Shown here piece by piece: positions 23,501 to 29,374 of a stretch of DNA of 29,374 bases. The notes beneath the pieces were generated by a model. That model saw only the letters and a list, made by a program, of their open reading frames with translations. It made no database searches and was not told the DNA's origin. Numbering within the stretch: position 1 is the first letter of the stretch; each line of letters opens with the position of its first letter. The stretch comes from Plakobranchus ocellatus (lineage: Eukaryota; Mollusca; Gastropoda; Plakobranchidae): the NCBI GenBank assembly GCA_019648995.1, contig BLXT01008059.1, forward strand, positions 689,766-719,139. The letters run 5' to 3'. Made by a program: the position numbers and the translations under genes.

Positions 23501-26500
23501 ATTGGGTGTGACTGGCAGATACCACTGTCAATTTGTGTACCATTAAAACACTTTATAACCCGATATAAAAAAAATACCTAAAATTTATTATATATTCTTA
23601 AAATGGAAACGCCTTTCTAAAAATGTTGCTTTTTGTGCATCTTTTATGTTCAACCAATTATACTCAAGCAAAGAAATAAAAAAAACCTGAATAAGGCTTA
23701 CATTTAGTATAGATCTACCTGTGGCACCTTACCTTATTCTGTTTTATCCTTATTTTTATAACTGCTCACACAATAAAAAAAAGTCTATATTTGATTTATA
23801 TTCACTTTTCACTTTAGTAAATAATCCAATTTTGAAGGAAACATAAATTCAAGTAGTTATAAGGCAGTGGCAATGTTCCTCTTTTTACTCACTCCTCACC
23901 CAAGTAGACAAAGAGAGCGTTTAATGATGATGAATAAATGCATCTTTTCTTTTGTTTTTGTTTTACGTAAATTGTGATTTAATTTTCTCTCTAACCATCT
24001 TTTTAAAATACCTTTTCAGTATACTTATAATTAGGCCTAGTAATTTAGATAACTTATAGATCTAGGCTGGTTTAGGTCTAGATCTAAACCAGCCTAGATC
24101 GGTGGCAAAATTGGCTCTATATTTAAGGGTGTTAACATTCAAACAACTGATAAGGCATTTTAAAAATCGTTCTTAGATCTAGAGTAGAGTTATCTTTATA
24201 TCCACCATTTCTTTATTGCTCCATTATGAACCTATCAATTAGATCTAGGACTGACTAGATCAAGACCATCTTTTTCTTGCTCAATATAGATGCTATAAAC
24301 AAGGTTATTTGCACAAAACAGGGCTCATTTTGATTCTTTACCAAGCTAACGTCACATGAATACTATTGATGTAGGTACCAAAACTTAAACGTACCACATA
24401 GGATGGCCCAAGCTCATAGGCTATTGCATAGATATACTAAGTACTTGGGAGCTTCCAGTATTAGATCTTACAGTGCACATGGTGCTGCATAGGAGGATTA
24501 TGGTTTAAATGCCTTGTCTAATATTTAAGTATTACATTAATACTGACTTCAGTAATGTGCTACTGAAATGAGGTCCAAATTGCAGAGGTATTGAAATGAA
24601 ATAGATGAATGCACAAACCCAATTTTTTTTTATTTACTGGGGAGTAGAAAATCAGGGCCTAGAGTTGAAATTTAATGAAATGATCTTTTATTGAGTGTAG
24701 GCTTATAGATTGCAACAGAATTAATCTATACCTCGATCAATTTTTGTGTAGGTATCACAGTCTGGATCTCTACACTTATAATCTCTAGCTGTTTTGACTG
24801 GAAAAAAAAACAACCTATTTGTCACCTCTTGATACCTGTAATCTAGTGAAGAAAATAAGCAGTCTGCTATTAACAACAAGTTGTGTTTGATGAATAATTA
24901 CAGCCTCTTGTTATAACCCAAAAAAGAAATTAGGACTTCTGAAGATTCACTTGCCTGCTTTTTTTAAAAATAAAATTTGAGATCTATTTCTTTTTTGCAT
25001 TCCATTTTTCAGTAGTTGTACTCTTTTTTTTCTCTCCATATTTTAAATTCAGTTCATTATTATGTAGCATCTGATAAAATGTGAAAATCTTTGACCAGCC
25101 TTGGCTGATGCAAATTTAAAAGTTGAACTTTTTAAATTGATGCAAAAGTCAAACATACATGAAGTATCAATATTTGAATTTTTTTTTTTTTAATATGAAG
25201 TCCACCTGTAAATCCACCAAAAGAGATACCAGATCCAAATGACAAGAAACCTGAAGATTGGGATGACAGAGAGCAGTGAGTACTTCTAATTGACTTCCGT
25301 GCATAAAATTTACTAGAATGCAAACTTTCAAGTGCATTTTACAGTTCGATGTTCATTTTAAAAGTAAAATAAAATTAAAAAAAATATAATTGTTAAAGGA
25401 GCTGTTGTTTTAGTTTTCAGAAACTCTAAAATTGAGTTCTGCTATTTTGTAACTCTCCTTTCTTTTCTTTTTTCACTGCAAATAATTTAACATCTTAAAA
25501 TCCATAGTACTGAGAAGTTCTAACTTTAAAAAGAATGAAACTTATGAAGTTAAAGTATTTGACTCATATATATATATGAAACAATGTTACTGTCACAATA
25601 AATTTCATCCACCAATGGTGAATAGAAATATAGTTCACATCTTTTTATCATACAAAGTGTTGGGTGATTTTTCTTCCATGACAAAATTCAGCTTACATGA
25701 GCCTTTTGTTTTGTGTGTGTGTGTGTGTGTTTTTTTTAAGTAAAAATGAATTGTATGTTTGTTGTCTTTTTTTCTTTCCCTTTTTATTTTTTTTACCATT
25801 TTTCTCGAAACACAGTATAAAGTATTATTTATAAGATAGTGCAAGTGTTTAAGAGAATAAACATAAATATTGTATAGATCAAATGTACAAATTTATCATT
25901 TATGGAAGAACATATATTTTAATACCATCATTTACTTTTTTCCCCCCTATAATGGCAGTAAATGTTAAAATAATTGATTTTGGGGCTTTGTATACATTTA
26001 CATACAGTAAAAACCTTAACAGCTGAACTCTGATATTTTTAATTTCTCATAAATCGATGTCCCCAAGGTGTTAGTATTTTTTCTCCTCTTTGGCTTTGAA
26101 AAATTTCATCACATAATCTGAAGTGAATAGAGGACAATTCTCCTTATTCAACTCTAAAACGGCTGCGGACGGCATAAAACTCATTTTTACCCTTGTTTTA
26201 ACCGTAAAGCAAAGCTTATAATCCAAATCAAAGAAACATTCTCTACATAGAGATCAAGCTGAAGGTTTTGCATGAAGAAAACTTGGGAAAAACCTTCTGA
26301 AAAAGGAAATCATTTAAAAAGGTTCTTTATGGGGATAACATAATACTCTAAAACATTTGTAACAATAATGAAGACCAATTAAAATTGTCTTAATTCAAAC
26401 TTTTGGTCCATTTCCATGCAATTCAATTTAGGAAGTTTCCACTTTATATATTAAAAATAAACCAACCATTTCACAATTTTTTTCTCTAATTTAATTTGAA

Positions 26501-29374
26501 AACAATTTTCTTTTGGACAGAATACCTGACCCAGATGCTACAAAGCCAGATGATTGGTGGGTACTCAGTTCACTTTTTATGATACGATTTATCATATTAA
26601 ATTTTTGAATTTTAGATTGTTTCTGTGAAACTAGGCTTCTGTAAAAATTAGGTCATTCAGAAATTTTTTGGTGTCATGGAGAAATTTTACCAGTACCCTA
26701 TCATGTAATACATACATAATTGATGGATGTAATTTGTATAATGAAAATATTGCTGTCAAGTGAGATAAGGTCACAGATTTATATGTAATAGAAATTTTTT
26801 TAGAAAGTTATTTCAAAAGTTTGTGTCGTCTCCTTGGTTTTTAGCTATCTTGGTTTTGTATTGTTTGGTCGCCATTTTGTTTTTGTCTTAGCAGTTGTCC
26901 TTCCACTCATTGTTTGTCATTTTGCTATTTGTCATCATGAAGGTGAGTTAACTCAAATAAAAACTTATGGCAGTTTATTCCTAGTCTAAAATTTCTCCTG
27001 GAAGCCAACTTGTAATATGGAAACTCAAAAGAGAGGGAACAAATCATTTAGAAAAATGAAGTGCTTGATAATTTTCAGTAGGTAGTCCAAACCAAGGCAA
27101 ATATATATTAATGACCTAGTATTTGTTTTGTGGAAATGTTGTATGTTTTTTCTTCAAGTTAATATACTTAAAATGTACTTTGTTGAATACAATGTATATT
27201 GCATTTAAGTCCAAATCTTTATCTTTTGGGATATGTAATTTTCATTGATATTATGTTGGTTGGATGTGTGTTTTATATTCTTGACATAAGCCTATAATGT
27301 GTGTAAAAACGGCAATTTTGAGTGTTTTTATTGGCTCTCTTTTTACTTTTGAAGCTTGCGGCATCCTTGACGTTAAATACAATGTATTTCACATGAGAAT
27401 ATGCTCAGGTGTTGATGTTTCTTTAAAACTGAGTATGCTTTACAAATTTATAATATTTCATTTCAAGCCTGAAGAAAACAATGTTAATGCAGTCACATAG
27501 CTTTCTACATATCAGTGGCTAGGGAGTTTTCCGTTTGTAAAATACAGAATCAGTTTTTTTTACACAGTAATCAGAATTTATCACATTTGTGAAGAAATAT
27601 TACCGCTGCTTTTTTTGTAGTCAGACACATTGAAATCTTGTTCTTTCAAGTTGAGGAATGCTATATCCTTTGCTGAATACATGGTTCAGGGCCACAAATC
27701 GCAAACAAAAGAAATGGTGATCATAAGTTGTTTTTTTTTTTTCTTAGCAAGTATTTCACCTCCATCCAAACATGGATTTTAGTCCCTGCCACTAAGAGTT
27801 AAAACTTACCTTCTGTACATCAATAATAGGGAACAATTTTATGCTGAATGACAGGTTAAATTGTGTAGCATGCAGATTATTATCATGATTAATTGGTACC
27901 AAATTTGTGCTTTTATGATAAAATTTAAGATTGTTATGAATCATCTTTTGGTCCTTAATTTGCAACCATAGTATACTTATTCTTAAGCAAAGCCACTTTT
28001 GGCACACCATAATAGAACACAAAAAAAAACATTGTTAATTTCCATCCAGGTTCAACAAATGAATTCATACAAAATCGACTTCATATTAAGATAAACCAAT
28101 TTTGATGATGTCAACAAAAAACTATTTCTGTCTGTGTAATATCAGGAATGAAAGTGAACCGGCAACTATTGTGGATGAAGATGCAGTCATGCCAGACGGA
28201 TGGTTAGAAGATGAAGAGATCTATATTCCTGATCCATCTGCCACAAAGCCTGAAGATTGGTCAGTTTTCTTAAGCACAATATTTGGCTTGAATTTTAATT
28301 CTGTAAATTTTTTCCTTCATTTCAAGTCGAAAAATTATTTTACTTTTCCCTTAACTTTAAAGCAATATAACATTGTTTATGATTACTTTTGAAAAGAATT
28401 AAATTTATTGGTGTTTTTTCTTACTAAAAAAAAAAAAAAATACTACAGTGGAATCATGTACATTTCAAAACTGAGCCTAAATAGACCAAATTATGATTTA
28501 TAAATTAAGTTTCCTTTTTCACATTTTAGTTGAAACATTGACAACTTCAGTCAGAAGTTCATCATTTGTTTGAGGGTTGTTTATGTTGCCTTATTCATTA
28601 AAAAGTTTGCGAAAATTATAATTTCAATTATGTCTGATTCTTTAGGGATGAGGAGATGGATGGAGAATGGGAGGCCCCAAGAATTGGTAGGTCTTCATTT
28701 TTATGCCTATTAAAATCTGAACAGGTTAGCTTAAATCAATAACTTTTCATTTTTTTAATTCTATTATTAGAGTGATTTTAGGCACAAGGAAAGGGTCAAA
28801 ACCTAACAATGGCATTGCAAATTTTCAGGGAAAAGAAATTGTTTTTTCACTCAGTTATCCTGTGCATTAACTCTTTATGCTCGCAGCCCTTTTCCCCCTT
28901 TGGCCACACAACATTTCCACCATCGGTCACAGGCTCAAATGAGACTGTATCCTTATTTAGCTATGCGTTACCTACACTTTGATAACTTTTGACATAAGTA
29001 AGATACAGAGCTGAAATTGGTATCATTGGAATGAAGAATAAATGTGCTTTATAGGTGTGTGATTTTTGTTATTGTACAATTTTTTTGAATTTAGCTACAT
29101 AACATTGAAATTATATCACATTTTATACATCTTGACCCAGATTTTAGATCTAAAAATATTTCTAGATATAGACTAGATCTAATGATAGCAACGATTTCAT
29201 AGCTAAAACACAGAAATTACGATAATAATCTACTGGATCTACAAGATTTCACATCACACGATGAAGTTCTCTCAATCATAGATAGAAAAAAAAAGACTAA
29301 AGTGCTTTCAGCCCGCGCTTAGACTCAAAAAACACCAAAGTATAGGAAGAATGGTAGGAAAAGGAAGTAGGAAA
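11854..29374 (+). CDS. CANX: Calnexin, ER lectin chaperone (5' part of gene, 14 exons; 3' end outside window)
   Basis: Calnexin is a membrane-bound lectin chaperone of the endoplasmic reticulum; it holds monoglucosylated glycoproteins and recruits ERp57 through its P-domain arm. Exons read 11854-12000, 14117-14196, 14961-15019, 15413-15477, 15844-15920, 17688-17769, 19698-19766, 21136-21183, 22322-22397, 23322-23400, 25201-25275, 26521-26556, 28146-28259 and 28646-28686, all with GT/AG borders and compatible phases (1048 nt, 349 codons plus one base). Visible: signal peptide 1-22, acidic stretch 24-45, lectin domain from about 50, motifs [69 protein letters not shown] and [12 protein letters not shown], then type-1 repeats ending KPEDW/KPDDW and the start of type 2 ([10 protein letters not shown]). 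The Cys pair (154, 188) has the same 34-residue spacing as vertebrate calnexin. The PPVNP junction, N-terminal acidic region and repeat count fit calnexin; calreticulin is shorter and has three type-1 repeats. Calmegin, a vertebrate testis paralogue, cannot be separated by sequence alone but is not expected in an invertebrate. The remaining exons must lie beyond 29374. Confidence 0.97.
12001..14116 (+). other. Calnexin intron 1 (2.1 kb)
   Basis: GT/AG bounded. Mostly AT-rich; a less AT-rich purine-rich stretch runs about 13080-13760 with a short GT repeat (13203-13217), a CCAATCAGCGG box (13437-13447) and a GA run (13691-13703). This stretch may be an old repeat, but I do not recognise a family. 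Confidence 0.6.
14117..14196 (+). CDS. CANX: Calnexin coding exon 2: start of lectin domain
   Basis: Encodes residues 50-75 ([20 protein letters not shown] then RAEYLK) plus two bases of Arg76. It corresponds to the vertebrate segment with the pattern Y-x-x-P-x-P-x-G-x-x-x-F-x-x-x-F-D, the first strand of the lectin sandwich. The acceptor is ATTTATGCTCAG; a second AG four bases on (GCAG) would put the following exons out of frame, so 14117 is chosen. The donor is AAAAG|GTGAAT. Confidence 0.93.
14520..14540. other. Assembly gap (21 N)
   Basis: Unknown bases within a pyrimidine microsatellite in intron 2. The left flank is C-run then TCTC, the right flank is (TC)n. Confidence 0.99.
14541..14602. 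repeat. (CT)n microsatellite beside gap
   Basis: About 55 bases of CT repeat with one TTT interruption, running into CTCGCTCGCTCACTC. The true length is unknown because of the adjacent gap. The apparent Arg/Glu- or Ser/Leu-repeat ORFs here are artefacts. Confidence 0.95.
14961..15019 (+). CDS. CANX: Calnexin coding exon 3
   Basis: 59 nt completing Arg76 and coding [20 protein letters not shown] across the next border. The W-x-x-S-x-A-K-K-D and A-K-Y-D-G signatures are typical of the calnexin family. Acceptor ACATAATAG, donor GATG|GTCAGT. Confidence 0.95.
15413..15477 (+). CDS. CANX: Calnexin coding exon 4
   Basis: 65 nt completing Gly96 and coding [20 protein letters not shown] and Lys117. 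It aligns with the vertebrate segment K-W-E-V...D-K-G-L-V-L. The insert between these conserved ends is divergent, as expected for a surface loop. It has a T-rich acceptor and a donor AAA|GTATGT, and ends in phase 0. Confidence 0.95.
15844..15920 (+). CDS. CANX: Calnexin coding exon 5: KHHAVSAKL motif
   Basis: 77 nt coding [20 protein letters not shown] then KPFIV and two bases of Gln143. This is calreticulin-family signature 1 (K-H-x-A-I/V-S-A-K-L...K-P-F) and is nearly identical to vertebrate calnexin. Acceptor ACCATTTTTAG, donor CA|GTAAGT. Confidence 0.97.
16224..16357. mobile_element. hAT-like MITE in calnexin intron 5 (134 bp)
   Basis: Left end CAGAGATGGGCA (16224-16235) is mirrored by TGCCCATCTC (16348-16357). 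Flanks show an 8-bp direct repeat TTAGAAAT (16216-16223 and 16358-16365), the size expected for hAT insertions. The right end lacks the last two TIR bases, or the duplication has slipped by one. Internal CTCAGGAT blocks near both ends and a central 24-bp palindrome (16293-16316) are present. Confidence 0.8.
16293..16316. repeat. 24-bp perfect palindrome of GTAT/ATAC units
   Basis: GTATGTATGTAT followed by its exact reverse complement, lying at the centre of the hAT-like element. It could be a diverged hairpin loop or a microsatellite that grew inside the MITE. Confidence 0.9.
17688..17769 (+). CDS. CANX: Calnexin coding exon 6: CGGAYIK sugar-binding segment
   Basis: 82 nt coding [20 protein letters not shown] and SKSDKLNL. 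It holds Cys154, the first half of the lectin-domain disulphide, and Tyr158 and Lys160, equivalent to the oligosaccharide-contacting Tyr165 and Lys167 of mammalian calnexin. Acceptor AACTTTCAG, donor TTG|GTAAGC, ends in phase 0. Confidence 0.97.
17770..19697 (+). other. Calnexin intron 6 (1.9 kb)
   Basis: AT-rich. At 17885 TTAACTCATTGAAGACCGGG resembles the end of a piggyBac-type element, and GAGGGTTAA lies at 18406-18414, but the two ends match poorly. The AGATCT-type repeats of the intergenic region recur at about 18055 and 19322. No ORF of note. Confidence 0.5.
19698..19766 (+). CDS. CANX: Calnexin coding exon 7: [12 protein letters not shown] segment
   Basis: 69 nt, 23 codons, phase 0 at both ends: [20 protein letters not shown] then DHK. 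It holds Tyr179 and Met182 (sugar contacts) and Cys188, the partner of Cys154. The upstream polypyrimidine run at about 19672-19685 supports the acceptor AATCCAG. Donor AAG|GTAAAC. Confidence 0.96.
21136..21183 (+). CDS. CANX: Calnexin coding exon 8: [16 protein letters not shown]
   Basis: A small 48-nt exon, 16 codons, phase 0 at both ends. It is calreticulin-family signature 2 (L-H-F-I-F-R-H-K-x-P-K-T-G). Acceptor TTGTCAG, donor GAG|GTAAGT. It is short enough to be missed by gene finders. Confidence 0.96.
22322..22397 (+). CDS. CANX: Calnexin coding exon 9: EKHAERP segment
   Basis: 76 nt coding [20 protein letters not shown] then HLYTL and one base of Ile235. Glu210, the first residue, is the counterpart of the sugar-contacting Glu217 of mammalian calnexin. 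T-x-L-Y-T-L strand conserved. Acceptor AATACCAG, donor CTCA|GTAAGT. Confidence 0.96.
23322..23400 (+). CDS. CANX: Calnexin coding exon 10: end of first lectin lobe
   Basis: 79 nt completing Ile235 and coding [20 protein letters not shown] then LLENF and two bases of Ser261. The pattern N-P/Q-D-N-S-F-E-I-x-V-D...S-G-N-L-L is the strand leading into the P-domain. Acceptor ATTCTTCCAG, donor TTTAG|GTATGT. Confidence 0.95.
24059..24100. repeat. 42-bp near-perfect palindrome in intron 10
   Basis: 17-bp arms GATCTAGGCTGGTTTAG and CTAAACCAGCCTAGATC around an 8-base centre GTCTAGAT that is itself palindromic but for one pair. It lies in TAGATCT-rich DNA that continues to about 24260. Confidence 0.92.
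25201..25275 (+). CDS. CANX: Calnexin coding exon 11: hinge and first P-domain type-1 repeat
   Basis: 75 nt coding [20 protein letters not shown] then WDDRE and two bases of Gln286. PPVNPP marks the hinge from lectin domain to arm, and [14 protein letters not shown] is the first calnexin type-1 repeat. The acceptor (TTTTTTTAATATGAAG) has an A-rich end but is the only one that joins the previous split Ser codon. Donor CA|GTGAGT. Confidence 0.93.
25276..26520 (+). other. Calnexin intron 11 (1.2 kb)
   Basis: AT-rich, with (GT)n at 25712-25730 and a short AT run at 25566-25576. The antisense ORFs at 25132-25323 and 25635-25844 have no recognisable domain; the first runs across exon 11 on the wrong strand. 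Confidence 0.6.
26521..26556 (+). CDS. CANX: Calnexin coding exon 12: 36-nt exon coding one P-domain repeat
   Basis: Twelve codons' worth of sequence: completes Gln286, codes [11 protein letters not shown] and gives two bases (TG) of Trp298, whose last G comes from the next exon. This is exactly one type-1 repeat. Acceptor TTTTGGACAG, donor GATTG|GTGGGT. A GT four bases later (TGG|GTACTC) would break the frame into exon 13. The exon is phase 2 on both sides and a multiple of three. Confidence 0.92.
26557..28145 (+). other. Calnexin intron 12 (1.6 kb)
   Basis: GT/AG bounded between exons 12 and 13. Apart from the candidate exon at 26845-26942 it holds only short ORFs (+ 27297-27500, - 27792-28022) without recognisable domains. 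T-rich overall. Confidence 0.6.
26845..26942 (+). other. Possible unconfirmed exon in calnexin intron 12, membrane-helix-like
   Basis: A T-rich acceptor (CCTTGGTTTTTAG) and a perfect consensus donor (GAAG|GTGAGT) bracket 98 nt. Joined to exon 12 (phase 2) the frame stays open: [20 protein letters not shown] then [12 protein letters not shown], strongly hydrophobic. Joining onward to exon 13 would shift the frame and hit a stop. It could be an alternative or poison exon, or pure chance in T-rich DNA. Confidence 0.25.
28146..28259 (+). CDS. CANX: Calnexin coding exon 13: third and fourth type-1 repeats
   Basis: 114 nt completing Trp298 and coding [20 protein letters not shown] then [17 protein letters not shown] and two bases (TG) of Trp336. 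The third repeat is the divergent one ([11 protein letters not shown], Met in place of the usual Lys); the fourth is canonical ([12 protein letters not shown]). Acceptor TGTAATATCAG, donor GATTG|GTCAGT. Phase 2 on both sides. Confidence 0.95.
28646..28686 (+). CDS. CANX: Calnexin coding exon 14: start of type-2 repeats
   Basis: 41 nt completing Trp336 and coding [13 protein letters not shown] plus one base of the next codon. D-E[11 protein letters not shown] is the calnexin transition from type-1 to type-2 repeats (next expected residues Ala/Gly-Asn-Pro). Acceptor GATTCTTTAG, donor ATTG|GTAGGT. This is the last exon I can place before the window ends. Confidence 0.94.
28687..29374 (+). other. 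Start of calnexin intron 14 (runs off the window)
   Basis: From the donor GTAGGT to the window end without another calnexin exon. TTAACTCTTTATGCTCGCAG at 28867-28886 looks like a piggyBac-type terminus, and TAGATCT repeats occur near 29146-29180. The next exon should begin by completing an Ala or Gly codon followed by Asn-Pro. Confidence 0.6.

Noticed and set aside
27297-27500. 67-codon + strand ORF in intron 12
   Set aside because: No recognisable domain, no splice support, length common by chance in AT-rich DNA.
28102-28392. 96-codon + strand ORF read as a separate small gene
   Set aside because: It is calnexin exon 13 read through its donor site into intron 13; the upstream Met lies in intron 12 and the tail is low-complexity Phe/Asn-rich.

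Overview
This is eukaryotic nuclear DNA, almost certainly from an invertebrate animal. It is AT-rich and dense in microsatellites and decayed transposons. Its only convincing host gene is split by long introns with canonical GT/AG borders. A gastropod or other mollusc is my best guess, from the scattered TAGATCTAG and TAGGCCTA repeats and the overall texture. That is an impression, not a proof.

Layout. Positions 1-11840 are intergenic and repeat-rich. They hold a dead RTE/BovB-type LINE (about 650-2846) running into a long GA tract, CTA/CTG and CAA trinucleotide arrays (3475-3719), a 45-bp-period hairpin cluster (4106-4240), a 150-bp direct duplication with inverted repeats and TCTAGA-rich DNA (5812-6779), a complete but degenerate piggyBac transposon (8374-10609) with TTAA target duplications sitting in a CAT-rich tract, and a pogo/Tigger-like non-autonomous element (10908-11487).

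Positions 11843-29374 carry the 5' two thirds of a calnexin gene (CANX) on the + strand. I could place 14 coding exons whose reading phases join without a single conflict, giving 349 codons plus one base. They encode a signal peptide, an acidic N-terminus, the calnexin/calreticulin lectin domain (conserved Cys pair at residues 154 and 188, sugar-contact residues Tyr158, Lys160, Tyr179, Met182, Glu210) and the type-1 repeats of the proline-rich P-domain arm. The window ends in intron 14, so the type-2 repeats, the last lectin strand, the membrane helix and the cytosolic tail lie beyond it. Introns are 366 bp to 2.1 kb and contain a 134-bp hAT-like MITE, palindromes and a short assembly gap.

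No prokaryotic operon, CRISPR array, tRNA or rRNA was seen. The points most worth a second look are a 36-nt in-phase exon coding exactly one P-domain repeat, a possible unannotated exon in intron 12 that would encode a membrane-helix-like segment in frame, and the well-preserved ends of three different DNA-transposon families.
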